A stretch of DNA of 64,000 nucleotides from Chalciporus piperatus. Lineage: Eukaryota > Basidiomycota > Agaricomycetes > Boletales > Boletaceae. The notes below the pieces were generated by a model. The model ran no database searches and was not told the origin of the DNA. It was given only the letters and a program-made list of their open reading frames with translations. Positions 47,590 to 59,298 of this stretch are shown here, piece by piece. A program made the translations under genes and the position numbers. The DNA lies in contig JBBPTG010000007.1 in NCBI GenBank assembly GCA_038093975.1, positions 186,001-250,000 of the forward strand. Direction: 5' to 3'. The stretch's first letter is position 1. Each line of letters starts with the position of its first letter.

Positions 47590-47955
47590 GGTATTCGTGG
47601 ATCTTGTCGATTGCTTCATCTACTGTGGTATATGGTGTTTGGTGCATACTAGCACCTTGTCATATAATTAAAGAATCAGCATGCGTGACTTGCGATGTCG
47701 ACTAGTGTACCAATAGTCAATCGACTCGAACCTCATCGCAATGAAGCGCGTCTAGTGGCCGCGGAGTAGTTAGCAGACACCCCAATATCGTAGGAAGACG
47801 GGTGGACCAATCTATGTACATAGCTGCCCTGGGACTGGCAAGTAGTGGTAACGAGCCTTCAGCTGGACGTCGTCAGTATAACTCCGAGACCGTCTTCAAA
47901 GGTAAGTTCGCGCGTAGTCACTCTGCGCAATTGTCCAGTGCCTGCTGACATGTCT
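47590..47955. other. Intergenic, left flank of the transposon
   Basis: 366 bp following the aminotransferase gene; no ORF or motif beyond the 3' UTR. It joins smoothly to 60453 once the transposon and one GGCAGT copy are removed. Confidence 0.45.
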
Positions 47956-47961
47956 GGCAGT
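47956..47961. repeat. Target-site duplication, left copy (GGCAGT)
   Basis: The same six bases follow the right end of the element at 60447-60452, as expected for duplicated target DNA. Confidence 0.85.
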
Positions 47962-48251
47962 ACACCTGTGGTTCCCACGTCGGATGTCTAATAAGAGGTG
48001 CGTCTGGCAGGTGCTGCCATGTCTAAAACGAACGGTTTTCTTCGATTTACCGCTTCCTGCAATATCTTCGTTATAAATCTGCGTGCCTGCGCTGTAAAAA
48101 TGACAAGTCCGTGTTATTTCTGGCCTGGGTTCGGTATATCTGGCACGTCGTCCGTACAGCCCCTTCGGATGACATAAGATGACATCGCTTACTCGACAAC
48201 GGACTCATTGTCGCACAAAGAGTACAGGTCAACACAAAAAACATAGGATTC
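47962..48251 (+). repeat. Left terminal inverted repeat of the KDZ element
   Basis: Matches the reverse complement of 60157-60446 base for base except a few substitutions, for example within TATATC[T/C]GGCACG and GTG[T/C]TATTTC. Similarity stops at ATAGGATTC. Confidence 0.93.
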
Positions 48252-48285
48252 GTGAGCTACTAGACAAATGGATAGCAGTGATGTA

Positions 48286-51200
48286 TCAATCAGTGTCCTG
48301 TGTATCGTACGAGACTGTCAACACGGCCTGCAATGCATGCAGCGCTTCGGCTGCGTCCTCCTCGGCTTCCTCCTCGTCCGCAAGATCTGCTTCGGTCTCG
48401 GCGTCCACGCAAACATCCCCCAAACGACGAGTGCACACCTGCTGGGAAGCCAAGGGCCGGGGAATAACGAGTGAAGGTTCAGTGGCACTCTCGCCACGGT
48501 CGGTTTGCATGCTTTGACCAGGCGTTAGAGTGCCACTGAACCCCGCGACTTTCGCTAGTTCGTATAGTGTCTTCAAGTGGCTGGAGTGAAATCGGCCGCG
48601 AATGTTACGGTAAATGGCAACTTGATGAGCGAGCGCGGGATTGCCTGGCTTGATGGCTGTTTCGCATCCAAGTAAATAGCGTGTTTCGTCTCGGATGTAT
48701 GTGACCAGGCGGCGGATTTCGACATTTAGGCGGGCTATTTCCTCCTGCGCACGGCAGCGCTTGAAGTACGAGTCCATTGCTAACCGTCCGCTTGCTGTGG
48801 CCCATGGGTGGCTGGACACGTCTTGCCGCGAGTCACGAAGGAGGTCAAAGTCTGCTAGGAACGTGTATTCGACTACCTCATCCCAATGTAAACGCTGACG
48901 AGGGGGTGACATCGTGGCCGCGGCAGCATTGTAACGATCGAGCGCCGAACGAATTGCTGACGAGCGTGCCTGCAGGGCCTTGGCAATGTGCTTCCGAAGC
49001 TTGTAGCCTAACTAACATCAGTAAAAATATAGGTCATGGGCGGAGACACTTACCCGTGCCTGCTCTATTCATTTTTGATAATTCAAACAGTCGGGCGACG
49101 ACTAGTCCCTCCAGGTGGTCGAGAGCTCGGCGGTACTCACGCTGTGCGACAAGTTTTGCCGCATGTTCCCACTCTGGATCTCCCTGCGTCCATGATTTGT
49201 CAATGCCAAGTCTTCTCTCCAGCTCGTGAGTGGCTTCCATGTCCTTGTCGTACTTTTCAAGAGCGTGCCGGTGGGCGGTTTCGGCCTTCCTCGTTTGACT
49301 GGTGCTTGATGAGTAGGACGTCGTGGGTTCGACAGACCAGCTGGCACGAATGCGGTGGAGTTCACGTCTGAGAATATGTATGTCAGCATTATATACGAAC
49401 TGTTGAAAGGTCACTTACTTGCTGGCGGAAAGCTTTAGAAGTCTTTCGAAGTACTCCATCTGCAAAGTCTCTTCCTCCGGCTCATTCTTTAGTGAGTGTA
49501 GGTACCCCTTTTCCTCGTCCAGCCACTCCTCGAAAACGGCCTCGCTCGTGACTCCGAGATCTTGCATGAGGTTAGGTAATGTGTGATTGGTGACGTCAAT
49601 GATGCTGAGTGCTTGTCGGTAATTTGCGGCTAAGAATTTCGCTATGTTGCGCTGTTAGATTGGAAATCGGGGAGACGTACTTGGCGCTTACCGAGATTAG
49701 CAAAAATCTCATAGTTGTCATTGTGTTCGAAATAAAGAGATATGGACTGCTGGCGATGGAATACACTGGCATGTCGAGTCGTTGCGGCAAGGGCGTTGGA
49801 CTTTGAGAACGTGCGCTCGCACGTCTCCAAATCTTCGAGGCCAAGTCCCTTGACATATGTGGTGAGGTGATCAAGTTGACATGCACGGCGATGTGCGTGA
49901 CCGTGAAAGGCACCGACGAGGCATCTGTGGTTGGACAAGAGAGCTCGTGGACCAACGATGCTGTTCCATAAGGTAGTTTCGAACGCGCAGCCAATATCAT
50001 ACCCACCACCGAGGTTGGTACCGAACGTTTCCGTCAGCGTATTGATTACGGCGAGTGGGTACTTTGCACTGGTGGACCACATCAGTAACCGAACCAATAA
50101 AGAAAAAACTACTGACAGCTCGCCGCTTTGTACCATATCCGTGATGAGGAGCACAAAACCATGGCGGCAAACAGCTAGAAAGATGCCCGTTTCGTCATAA
50201 ACCCCCCAGCTCTTCTTGGTCTTCTGATCGTCCATGTTTTTCCATCGTCCGGAACAAGGATTAGACGAGACCTTAGGATGGAGAGTCAGAAAGGAGAGGT
50301 ATGTTAGGTTCTACTTACTTGCCTCGTCGGAAGGCAGACTGGCACCCACGCTAGTATGAGCAAATTGATCAACATAAGGACGCGAGAGGTAGCGGGAACG
50401 TTCGAGGCCCTGGCCCGTGGATAACTCGCTTGACGGTCGTGGTACGTCGGGGTCAACATCGGGAATGAATAACCTGCGGAGAACTCTCTTGAGAGAGTCG
50501 TTGCCGTCCATGGCATACAGCATTCTGAACTCGAGAGGTTCCTCGTCTTGAAGCATGTATGTGCAAGCGGGGCAGCAATGCCGGAGGTTCCAATTGGGAG
50601 AGTCACGGAGCAGAGCTTCTGAAACCAATGCGTCCACTCTGGCACGAATTTGAAGGTAGAGGTCGAACGCGATGGAAAATTGTCTTGCAAGATAACTTTT
50701 GAATTCGACCTGTACACGAGTTGAACAGAGTTATTAAGCAAGTGGTAATGAAATTCTTACGCCCTGTAAGTCACACAGCGTCTTTACGTGAGCTTGAATG
50801 GAGTAATGGGGGGAGCGGTGGTGGGCGAGACGGTAGAGTTCAAGGGCGTCGACGGTAATTACGACGGTGGGCTTCTCTGGGGAGCAGGGAACTACCCCAC
50901 GACGTAAGAAAGTGGCAAGTAAACCTGTGTCATCCACCACGAGGCTTATCGTCTCAGCGTCTATTGATCCGTAAGCACCCACATGCACACACACCATCAT
51001 CTTCGCAAACTCACAGAACACATCAATCACCATCCCTTGCCATTTCTCACAAGAACCCACACCATCTGCTTCGTCTGTGAAGGACCAGCTGTAACCACGA
51101 GAGGGTCTCTGGTATGTCCATTGCAAGTACGCATCCGCCATCGAGTCCAAGTAATTATTGAAGGCTGCCGTTCGACGGAGTATGCGGTCCCGCCGTGTTC

Positions 51201-51723
51201 GATGGTCTGACCGTCGGCGTCGTTCGTTTTCGTTTCCCCTAAAATCAGGTCAGGACTCGGCTCGCTCATGGTCGCCGCTATCATATGAGAACTCACTTAT
51301 TCATATAGTCGCCCATTATCTCCCGAGCAAGATCCTCAAATTCGCCCCCAGCATGACTGATCTCCAGCCGTTCAGTACCGTCGAGAACCTCATCTACATC
51401 CATGGCATCACCTGGTAAGTCGCATGCGTCGAACTTGAAGGAATCCATGTTTTGCTGACATATTGTCTCTAGTGCCTTCAGTTGCTCGGGGGTCATTGCT
51501 AACGAACATCAGGTTATAGATCAGCCTTCGGACACAAGATTTTTTTATGCATACCATTCTGACGACCTTTGCGTCGTGCTGGCGCACTCTGTGCCTCTCG
51601 AACCAGGTCCTGGTGAGTCAATAACTTGGTAGACGGCTTTCCTAACACCCCAACCTTGCCGTGTGAAGGGCCGCGCACGCGCACGACTCGCAAGGAGAGT
51701 CTCGTTCGCTGGCGTGGCGGCAT
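48286..51723 (-). CDS. KDZ-family transposase
   Basis: Multi-exon gene of roughly 970 residues read from 51723 down to a stop at 48286. Exon order by content: MPPRQRTRLSLRVV (51723-51558), AMTPEQLKALETICQ (51496-51300), RRRRSDHRTRRDRILRRTAA with DAYLQWTYQRPSRG, then PTVVITVDALELYRLAHHRS (51250-50765). Next come a segment with CCPACTY, the catalytic-core text LAVCRHGFVLLITDM and KYPLAVINTLTETFG, VGAFHGHAHRRACQ (family signature) and GLGLEDLETCERTFS, and a C-terminal helical part LRKHIAKALQARSSAIRSAL with HWDEVVEYTFLADFDLLRD. Junctions checked by hand keep frame (for example N-A|MTPEQL and MNK|GNENERR). No stop or frameshift was seen in the core, so it may be functional. It diverges from the RNase H1-N-like gene. 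Confidence 0.9.
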
Positions 51724-51842
51724 GGCTACGATGCCCTTAATCGATGATTGTTTATTCTCTCAAATCTCTCTGTCGTCGAGTTATCAAGGCACGTGATTAG
51801 CTGTCATACCGTGAATCCTGACCGCGAACCGTCGCAGCCGCG

Positions 51843-52574
51843 ATGTCTGCGATGTCCGGCACACAAGCCAACGAGCAACCTTCCTCACAAGATACCCTGG
51901 AGGAACCCGGTCTCGAAGCTTTGATGGAGCGTATATTCATATCTGGTGAGTAATATGTAGTCCGTTCGTGCGCGGGCGGCGGCTGATGATCAGTAGACCA
52001 ATCAATCGAGGCTCTGACGTGGACTCGGACAGCCCGCTCAGAGTCTATCACGCTCACCAGGAGTCCTCAGCGCTTGGGCACCAGTTCTACTCCTACACAA
52101 TATCAGGGACTGAATGGACCGCTATCCCGTAACCCATCCTATCGTTCCACATCGACTACACCTCGTTCTCTGCCCGGCCAGCTTTCCTCATCACACCCCC
52201 TTCGTACACCGGGTAGCACTGCGGAACGCCCCAGTCTCACACGTCAAGCCGATTCGAGTGCACGGCATGTCTATATACCCATCATCCCGTCGCCGTCGGA
52301 CATCCGACCACCTCAGGAGCCCGTCTCCAAGTACTATGTCGTGACAGTGGGTGAAGAAGTCGGGATCTTTTACGATTGGTAGGTTAATGATTGATATAAC
52401 TTGTATTGACGGCTCAAAAATATGCAAAGGAATGATGTTGCTGAACGAGTGAACCATGTGTCCGGTAATCGTCACAAATCATACAAGACATGGGAAGCTG
52501 CGCTCGAGGCTTACACGCGCAAATATCACGAAGGCAGTATACACGTAGTACGAAGGGCTGACCGCCGTTTCTGA
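51843..52574 (+). CDS. Cargo protein with RNase H1 N-terminal (viroplasmin-like) domain
   Basis: Three exons of about 210 residues. The N-terminus MSAMSGTQANEQPSSQDTLE leads into a Ser/Thr/Pro-rich linker. The C-terminal 60 residues read KYYVVTVGEEVGIFYDW, then NDVAERVNHVSGNRHKSYKT and WEAALEAYTRKYHEGS. That is the fold that in RNase H1 binds RNA/DNA hybrids (pattern YxVxxGxxxGIFxxW...V.G...K.F/Y....A...Y). No RNase H catalytic domain follows. The second intron splits the Trp codon of the domain. Its position inside the element, 119 bp from the transposase start and divergent, suggests co-regulation and a nucleic-acid-binding role in transposition; that role is inference. Confidence 0.82.
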
Positions 52575-53380
52575 CTGTCGGAAACTCCACATGTAGTACC
52601 TAGTACCTCCTCGAATGAAGAATTGTGGTCGATTTTTGACATGTCATAGTTTAGTTTGTGATTGCCAGTCGAATGACCGCTATTTTTCATGTAAAGTAAC
52701 GAGATAAATGATTACAACTACATGGGTGATCGGCAGTACATACACTTGAACATGGACGCAAATGTTAATGAACCATGGAATGGCGGTTGAGTAAAGTTAT
52801 GTGTTATGTGTATGTGATTCAGTGCAGTGACATCTTTAAGTGGCAGTCGGAAGTGTGTCACTCATACACACATCTAACCGATCATTCGTGCATTATCCAT
52901 CACCATTCCACAACCACAGACATGTACAAGCCAATTACGATTGATTTACATTCAGTCCACCTACTCTGTATGCGATACCCCTTTTTCCGCCCATGCACTG
53001 GGCTCAAACCAGCACGAACACACTGTTCACTCCAAGTTCGCTAGTGTTCGTTATGGTGCAAACGGAATTATTGGACTTGCATGGGTAACTACGCGCGCAT
53101 ACAGCATCAAAGTTTACAGGCTTATAGACTCCATAGCATCACGCCCCATTGGCGAGTTCATTGCTAGCCCATGGCACGAGCGAGAATCCACAAATCCAGG
53201 TAATGTCTTGAAGTTCGCTATATATTCGTTGAAATTCTGGGTGCTCGCACCCTGGACACAGTTATTTCTACTCGCAAGTCTCCTCAGACTATCCGGGATG
53301 GCAGAATCCTGTGCGTCGTCCCCGCCGAAGCGCTGACCAGTGTGTTAACTCACCTCTTGGCATTTGTTCACTATATAATC
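52575..53380. other. Non-coding part of the transposon
   Basis: About 800 bp after the RNase H1-N-like gene. ORFs of 90-131 codons on the plus strand have no motif and no codon pattern like neighbours. A CA/TG-rich stretch lies at 52800-52930. Confidence 0.4.
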
Positions 53381-53580
53381 ATTCGCTACGTTCGCCATGT
53401 TCGCCACGTTCACTATACAAGAGTTCGTTATGTTCGTTATGTTCGTCATTTTCACTATCCGCGGGTTCGTTATGTTCGCCATGTTCCCCACGTTCACTAT
53501 ACGCGGGTTCGTGATGTTCGCCATGTTCACTACGTTCACTATACAAGAGTTCGTGATGTTCGCTAGGTGTTAGTGTTCGT
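53381..53580 (+). repeat. Minisatellite of 9-bp units (GTTCGCCAT type)
   Basis: About 20 diverged copies of a nonamer GTTCG[CT][CT/A]A[TC], grouped into higher-order blocks that each end GTTCACTATA followed by CAAGAG or CGCGGG. Scattered further copies run to about 53720. Open frames across it (53311-53566 on plus, 53539-53345 on minus) are by-products of the 9-bp period. Confidence 0.85.
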
Positions 53581-53774
53581 CATTCCCTATGTTCACTATG
53601 ACAGTGGTTTGCTATGTTTGCTATGTTCGCCATGTTCGTTATGCCTGGTTCGTTATTATCATTATTTCGCTATGATTGCTATACATTGGCGCGACTCGTT
53701 CACTACGTTTGCATCACTACTAACATCAGCTACCTCACGCCCCCTCAGAAGAGCAGGAACGACTGTTTTCCTAC

Positions 53775-54567
53775 CTAAGGGGGGAGATCCATACCACCTT
53801 GTGTAAGCTTCATCTCGGTAAACTTGACCTCGGCAGTCAGCTCGCATAACACACGAGATAAGTCGGCGATCGAGCCATGGGGTATGTGGGCGACGTCATC
53901 CGAGAAGACACGGGATATGGCTTGTGCCTTGCAGAGGTTGTTCCTGCCTTCAGCCATATGGTTCTGCCACTCGTCCCAAAAAGCCTCAACAGCATCTTCT
54001 CCGCCCTCATACGCACGGCATTTTCTCTCCTCAAACTCATCTTCCCATTCAGCTTCGACGGGACACCATTCTTGCCATGTCTGCAGAAACTCGGTGAGCG
54101 CTTGAAGATCTTCAGCTGCTGCTTCCACATCGAACCGAGCGGTTGGTCTGTGTTCATATGATGTAAGTATATTAAATTGGTCATGTAGGATGTACGTACA
54201 TAAGGGACTTTGTGCCTCGAGCTGCTTTGCCTCTGGTACTCGGTCAAACAAGATGGAAAACGGACATGAGACTGGATTGTGAGTACCTTTCACGATGCCT
54301 ATGAAGAATTAGAACATAATTGTGATGGTTGTGGGTGATAGAACTCACCGGCGCATTCGCTCTTTGGCCTTTGCGTTCACGGCTTCTCGAATGCTGTAAA
54401 GCTTCGTAAGCGATAATGATGGATGATATAGTACGTACACATACCCTGGCTTCATGAGCCATCGCTGCGTCGCTTCCCTTTGGTTTTGGGGTGTTTTACC
54501 GTGATCTCTATTGAAACGGTGAGTAGAAAGAGTGGATTTCACGGAAATGAACTCACCCTTGTCTCAT
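53775..54567 (-). CDS. Transposon cargo protein of unknown function
   Basis: The main exon (about 54290-53775) is long and protein-like: VKGTHNPVSCPFSILFDRVP, AAAEDLQALTEFLQTWQEWC, then a helical acidic body (EWEDEFEERKCRAYEGGEDA) and LSRVLCELTAEVKFTEMKLT near the stop. Upstream exons read MRQGDHGKTPQNQREATQRW (starting 54567) and IREAVNAKAKERMRR (about 54400-54351). Joining the last of these to the main exon through the visible GT-AG sites leaves a 1-base frame mismatch, so either a splice site is misjudged or the gene has a frameshift. The family resembles proteins repeatedly seen next to basidiomycete transposases; its function is not known. Confidence 0.6.
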
Positions 54568-56303
54568 TGCTTGGGTCGTGGGCTGAGGGCTGAGTGACAG
54601 TGAGTCAAGGTTTTTGAGGTAAACCCGGGACTTTCCGTGATGGATAAGGTAACCAATCACGGCCGCGTTTTGATGTATCAGGGGCTAAGTTTACCTCAAC
54701 GTTGCCTCATTGCTTCAACGTTACTTGCAACTTGTGGCTTTATAAGCCGCCGAAAGATACAGACAAGCAGAAATTTCAGTGCACGGTCGTGCTACAAGCT
54801 AGTATGTCTGTCAAGGGTTCGGAGCACTCTCCGCCCAATTTCCTTTCGTCCATCACAATCCTGGAGCCTTACCGCTTCAAAGGTAAGTCCACAGTCGTCC
54901 TCACAGCCGTCCGCTCATTTTTCAAGCTATACTGGTAGCAATGCTCTCCGACGCTACCACCTTTACAAACAGCAAGCTGCACCTCCGTATCTTCGCACGT
55001 GACACAGGCAGCGAGTATAGGTAAATTTAGATGTCTAAGATATGATCTATGACATGGCTGACATTGTTTCAAATATCTACGTAGATTTTTGTTATTGCGC
55101 AGCACGACGCGTCGTTCCCCCGCCTGTTGTCTTTCAAGCACGATGGAGGCACTCATGCAAGGTAAATCTCTATTTTTTAAGAGCCGGTGCATGCCTCACG
55201 CAAGCAGAGTGCGATGTTCCCGAGCTCAGCTCGACAGCGCAATTCCAAGGCGCGGCTACCCTTCGCTCCTTCCAACCGTTCACACCAGGTTACACGAGCT
55301 TTGGTGCGGTGACTCGGAGGACTCAAGACCTACAAGCCGCTCAACAATTATATACCTTCAATGGTGATCTCGTCCCAACTCATTTGGGAGGCGCACACAA
55401 TTCACTCGGAGGTAGTAAGTTCTTATCACTTTTCCTGCGAATATCGTATCAAACTAACTATCAGTGCACGATCCCTCAGGCTCCTCTTTACTTCAAGGTG
55501 GCACATTTCTACCGCAAGTCGCCACGCAAACGTCTCCGCTCCCCTCTCCCATACTTCCGGCTGTCACCCAACAACCAAGCACACAGGGATCCATCGAGTA
55601 CAACACCGGAACATGGGCAGCCCGTAATCCCGGCCTACCCATCATTCCCCTTCGATCTCCTCGTATTCAACCAACCGAACCTGTGTCCAACGAGGAGTCT
55701 AGGGAATCTCGGGCGGCTGCCGCGGCTAATCGTGCTAGCCGTCGCAAGGAGTTCGAGATCGCTATTAGCACTTTCATTGACGACCAGAAGGCGCGCCTCA
55801 GTGCTCTGGCCGAGGTGCACAGTGTCACTTTTGAATACGCAAATTCGCTCGTCAATTTACACACAAAGTACCGCTCTACCCGGAAGCCCCAGTTGGCTAA
55901 CGCGCTGATCCACGCAAAAGCTGAGGAGGTGAACAAAGGTCTGTCATTTCGTTCTGTGCACATGAAATCTCTCACGCGTTTTTTCACTAGATCGTCCGCA
56001 GGGTGAACGATACAATTTATCCGACCTGCGTAAACTGGTCGCTGAGGACCCGGCAATGCAAAATCTAACCCCCGAGGACGAGGCAGTTTACATCGCCCGC
56101 TTAGAAGAATTTCGCGAAGCACAGCAACACGGCCTTCGGGCCAATAATGCAGCGTGTGCTCGAGATGTCCTTGTGACATCCGACCACATCATCAGGGAGG
56201 TAAGCAATATTTACTGTTAGATCATTCTTGTCATCTAATTGTTTTCAGCTCGAGGCCCTCCGTAAGCGCACCGGAATCTATGCCTCCATCTTCGTGACGC
56301 GTG

Positions 56304-56357
56304 CATCAGCAACACTGCAAAAAGTCTGAAGTTACTGGAATGACTGGATCAGTTAAA
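56304..56357 (+). repeat. Left inverted repeat of the inner element
   Basis: 54 bp, one mismatch (GGAATG here, GGATTG in the partner) to the reverse complement of 59299-59352. Confidence 0.9.
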
Positions 56358-56790
56358 CCAGTACGCCAGTTGCTCAGTTGCCCAGTCATCCAGTCAGCCA
56401 GTCATTTCAGTAATCTCATTGGTTCATTAGCCCAGTCACTTCAGTAGTCTCAGTAGCTCAGTAGTCCAGTGTTCCAGTCATCCAGTTATCTCAGTAGCCT
56501 AGTAGCCCAGTGTCCCAGTCATGTAGTCATCTCAGCAGCCTAGTAGCCCAGTGCCCTAGTTATCCAGCAATCCAGTTGTCTCATTACTCCAGCCATTCAG
56601 TATTCCAGTATTCCAGTAATCTAGTCACTCAGTGGTCCAGTAATCTAGTCACTCCAGTCACTCCAGTCACACAAGTGACACCAGTAACCCAGTCACCAGT
56701 CACTCCCAGTCACCTCAGTAACCCAGTAATCCAGTCACCCAGTCACCTCAGTAATCCAGTCACCCAGTAATCCAGTCACCCAGTCCCAAT
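56358..56790 (+). repeat. Subterminal tandem repeats, CCAGTCA/CCAGTAAT units
   Basis: Dozens of diverged 7-11-bp units such as CCAGTCATC, CCAGTAATC and CAGTCACC. The same units appear in reverse complement at 58400-59298. The 86-codon ORF here is an artefact of the repeat. Confidence 0.88.
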
Positions 56791-56980
56791 TACTAGTTCA
56801 CTATATCTTATGATTAATTCACACCTTATGACAGTTCAGAAAATGCGAAATATATTATGTCTAACTATTACATGTATTGTGGTACAATAGTTACAAGTTA
56901 ATGAAGTGCCATGCAACACGAGCAGCTATGTACGAGGTGAGTAGGTGTGTTAGTCAACAAATAAACACGAACCTTTGAAG

Positions 56981-57600
56981 CCAGCGGGGCTGTTGAGCCC
57001 GCGCCGGCTTCGTTGTTTGAGCTTGAGGTGGTGAGAAGTGGTGGTAGCGGGCCGAGCAGTGCGAGCAGCTGTTTGTGGGGTGAGCAGGTGGCTTATCACT
57101 CACCTCGTGAAGCCGGCGGGGCTGTTGAGCCCACGCCGGCCGCGTTTTCGCGTTTTCGTCGTTTTCGTGTCGGGAGTGGTGTGGTAGGTGGTAGTGGGCC
57201 GCGCAGTGCGAGCGGCTGTTTGCGGGGTGAGCGGATGTGGTGGTGAGCGAGTTCTCACTCACCTCGTGAAGCCGGCGGGGCTGTTGAGCCCACGCCGGCC
57301 GCGTTTTCGCGTTTTCGTCGTTTTCGTGTCGAGAGTGGTGTGGTAGGTGGTAGTGGGCCGAGCAGTGCAAGCGGCTGTTTGCGGGGTGAGCAGGTGGCTT
57401 ATCACTCACCTCGTGAAGCCGGCGGGGCTGTTGAGCCCACGCCGGCCGCGTTTTCGCGTTTTCGTCGTTTTCGTGTCGAGAGTGAGGTGGTAGGTGGCAG
57501 CAGGCTGTTTGCGAGGTGAGCGGATATGGTGGTGAGCGAGTTTTCACTCACCTGGCGATGCCGGCGGGGCTTTTGAGCCCTCGCCGGCCGTTTTGTTGTT
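56981..57600. repeat. Tandem repeat of about 150 bp with a GC-rich hairpin, five copies
   Basis: Each unit has GCCGGCGGGGCTGTTGAGCC followed by CACGCCGGC, which folds back on itself with a 4-base loop and one bulge, then GTTTTCGCGTTTTCGTCG and TGGTAGGTGGTAGTGGGC. Hairpins lie near 56981, 57111, 57269, 57416 and 57559; the first and last copies are more diverged. A 197-codon minus-strand frame (57547-56954) is created by the repeat period. Confidence 0.88.
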
Positions 57601-57709
57601 GTTGAGGTGTGGTGTAGTGGTGAGAGAGAGTCGAAGAGGTGGCGCGGCAAATTCAACATGGTCACGTGACTTTTTCGCGCGGATTTTGTGTCAAGTCCGA
57701 GCATTAGGG

Positions 57710-58370
57710 AAATGTGGCTACACTTTATTAGGATCTCCTACACTAGATAGCTACCATATTTTTTGTACACTTGTGTATGCTTTTTTGTACACTTTCAATA
57801 GGTTTGATCTCCACATACTTTGCTACACTTGTAACTACACACTTACTGCGCTTTTTTGTACACTTTTGCTACACTCTAACCTAATACACTTTCCCACACT
57901 TGTAACTACACATTTACTACGCTTTTTTGTACACTTTTGTTACACTCAATCTAGCTACACTTTCCTACACATTTGATTCAAGTTTTACTACGCTTTTTTG
58001 TTACACTTTGCTACACTCAATCACTACACTTGTAACTACACTTTTAGTACACTTTTTTGTCCACTTTAGCTACACTCTATCACTACACACTTTCCCACAC
58101 ATTTCACTACACTTTTACTACGCTTTTTTGTACACTTTTGCTACACTCAATCTAGCTACACTTTCCCACACTCTTGACTACACTTTTACTACGCTTTTTT
58201 GTACACTTTGCTCACTCAATCTAGCTATACTTTCCCACACTTGTAACTACACTTTTACTACGCTTTTTTGTACACTTCACTACACTCAATCCTAATACCC
58301 TTTCCCACATTGTTAACTACACTTTTAGTACACATTTTTGTGGACTTTAGCTATAATCCATCCTATGAAT
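57710..58370 (+). repeat. AT-rich tandem repeat, CTACACTTTTACTACGC units
   Basis: About ten copies of a 60-80-bp unit containing TACTACGCTTTTTTGTACAC and ACTTTCCCACAC. ORFs of 122-127 codons rich in Tyr, Thr, Phe and Leu across this block are repeat artefacts. Confidence 0.85.
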
Positions 58371-58399
58371 GATTATAAAATGTCACTAATTAGAATGAC

Positions 58400-59298
58400 T
58401 CTATTAGATGACTGAGTAGTACTGGAGTGATTGGGTGAGCTGAGGGCTGGGTAACTGGATAACTGGTATGACTGGTGTGACTGAAGTGACTGGTTTACTG
58501 GACCACAGGATGACTGGATTACTGGAGTGACTGGATTACTGAGGTGACTGGATTACTGGAGTGACTTGTGTGACTTGTGTGACTTGTGTGACTTGTGTGA
58601 CTGGATTACTGGACCACTGAGTGACTAGATTACTGGAATACTGGAATACTGGATGGCTGGAGTAATGAGACAACTGGATTGCTGGATGACTAGGGCACTG
58701 GGCTACTAGGCTGCTGAGATGACTACATGACTGGGAAACTGAGCTACTAGGCTACTGAGATGTCTGGATGACTGGAACACTGGGCTACTGAGCTACTGAG
58801 ACTACTGAAGTGACTGGATGATTGGATGACTGGGCTGCTGGGTTACTGGAACTACTGGATGACTGGATGACTGGGATGCTGGGTTACTGGAACTACTGGA
58901 TGACTGAATGACTGAATGACTGGGCTACTGAGACTACTGAAGTAACTGGATGACTTGATGACTGGGCTGCTGGGTTACTGGAACTACTGGATAACTGGAA
59001 CACTTGGCCACTGGACTAATGAGACCACTGAAATGACTGGATGACTGGATGACTGAGCTACTGGGACTACTGAAATGACTGGATGCCTGGATGACTGGGC
59101 TGCTGGATGACTGAGACTACTGAGACTACTGGATGACTGAATGACTGAGCTACTGAAGCTACTGAAATGACTGGATGACTGGGCCACTAGGCCACTGGGT
59201 TACTAAGACTACTGAAACTACTTGATGACTGGGTGACTAGGTTACTGAAACTACTGAAACTACTGAAATTACTGGTTACTGGGCCACTGGACTACTGA
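58400..59298 (-). repeat. Subterminal tandem repeats, right side (inverted)
   Basis: About 900 bp of units ATGACTGGATGACTGG, TTACTGG and GCTACTGAGACTACTGA. They are the reverse complement of the CCAGTCATC-type units on the left, about twice as long in total. Confidence 0.88.

Noticed and set aside
53311..53566. Val/Arg/His-rich ORFs over the 53.4-kb region
   Set aside because: By-products of a 9-bp period that keeps all frames free of stops.
56954..57547. 197-codon minus-strand ORF with repeated HSRHENDENAKTRPAWAQQP
   Set aside because: Arises from the about 150-bp tandem repeats; no independent evidence of a gene, though it does repeat regularly.
57593..58295. Two overlapping Tyr/Phe/Leu-rich plus-strand ORFs, at first sight membrane-protein-like
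   Set aside because: Translation of the AT-rich TACACTTTTACTACGC repeat.
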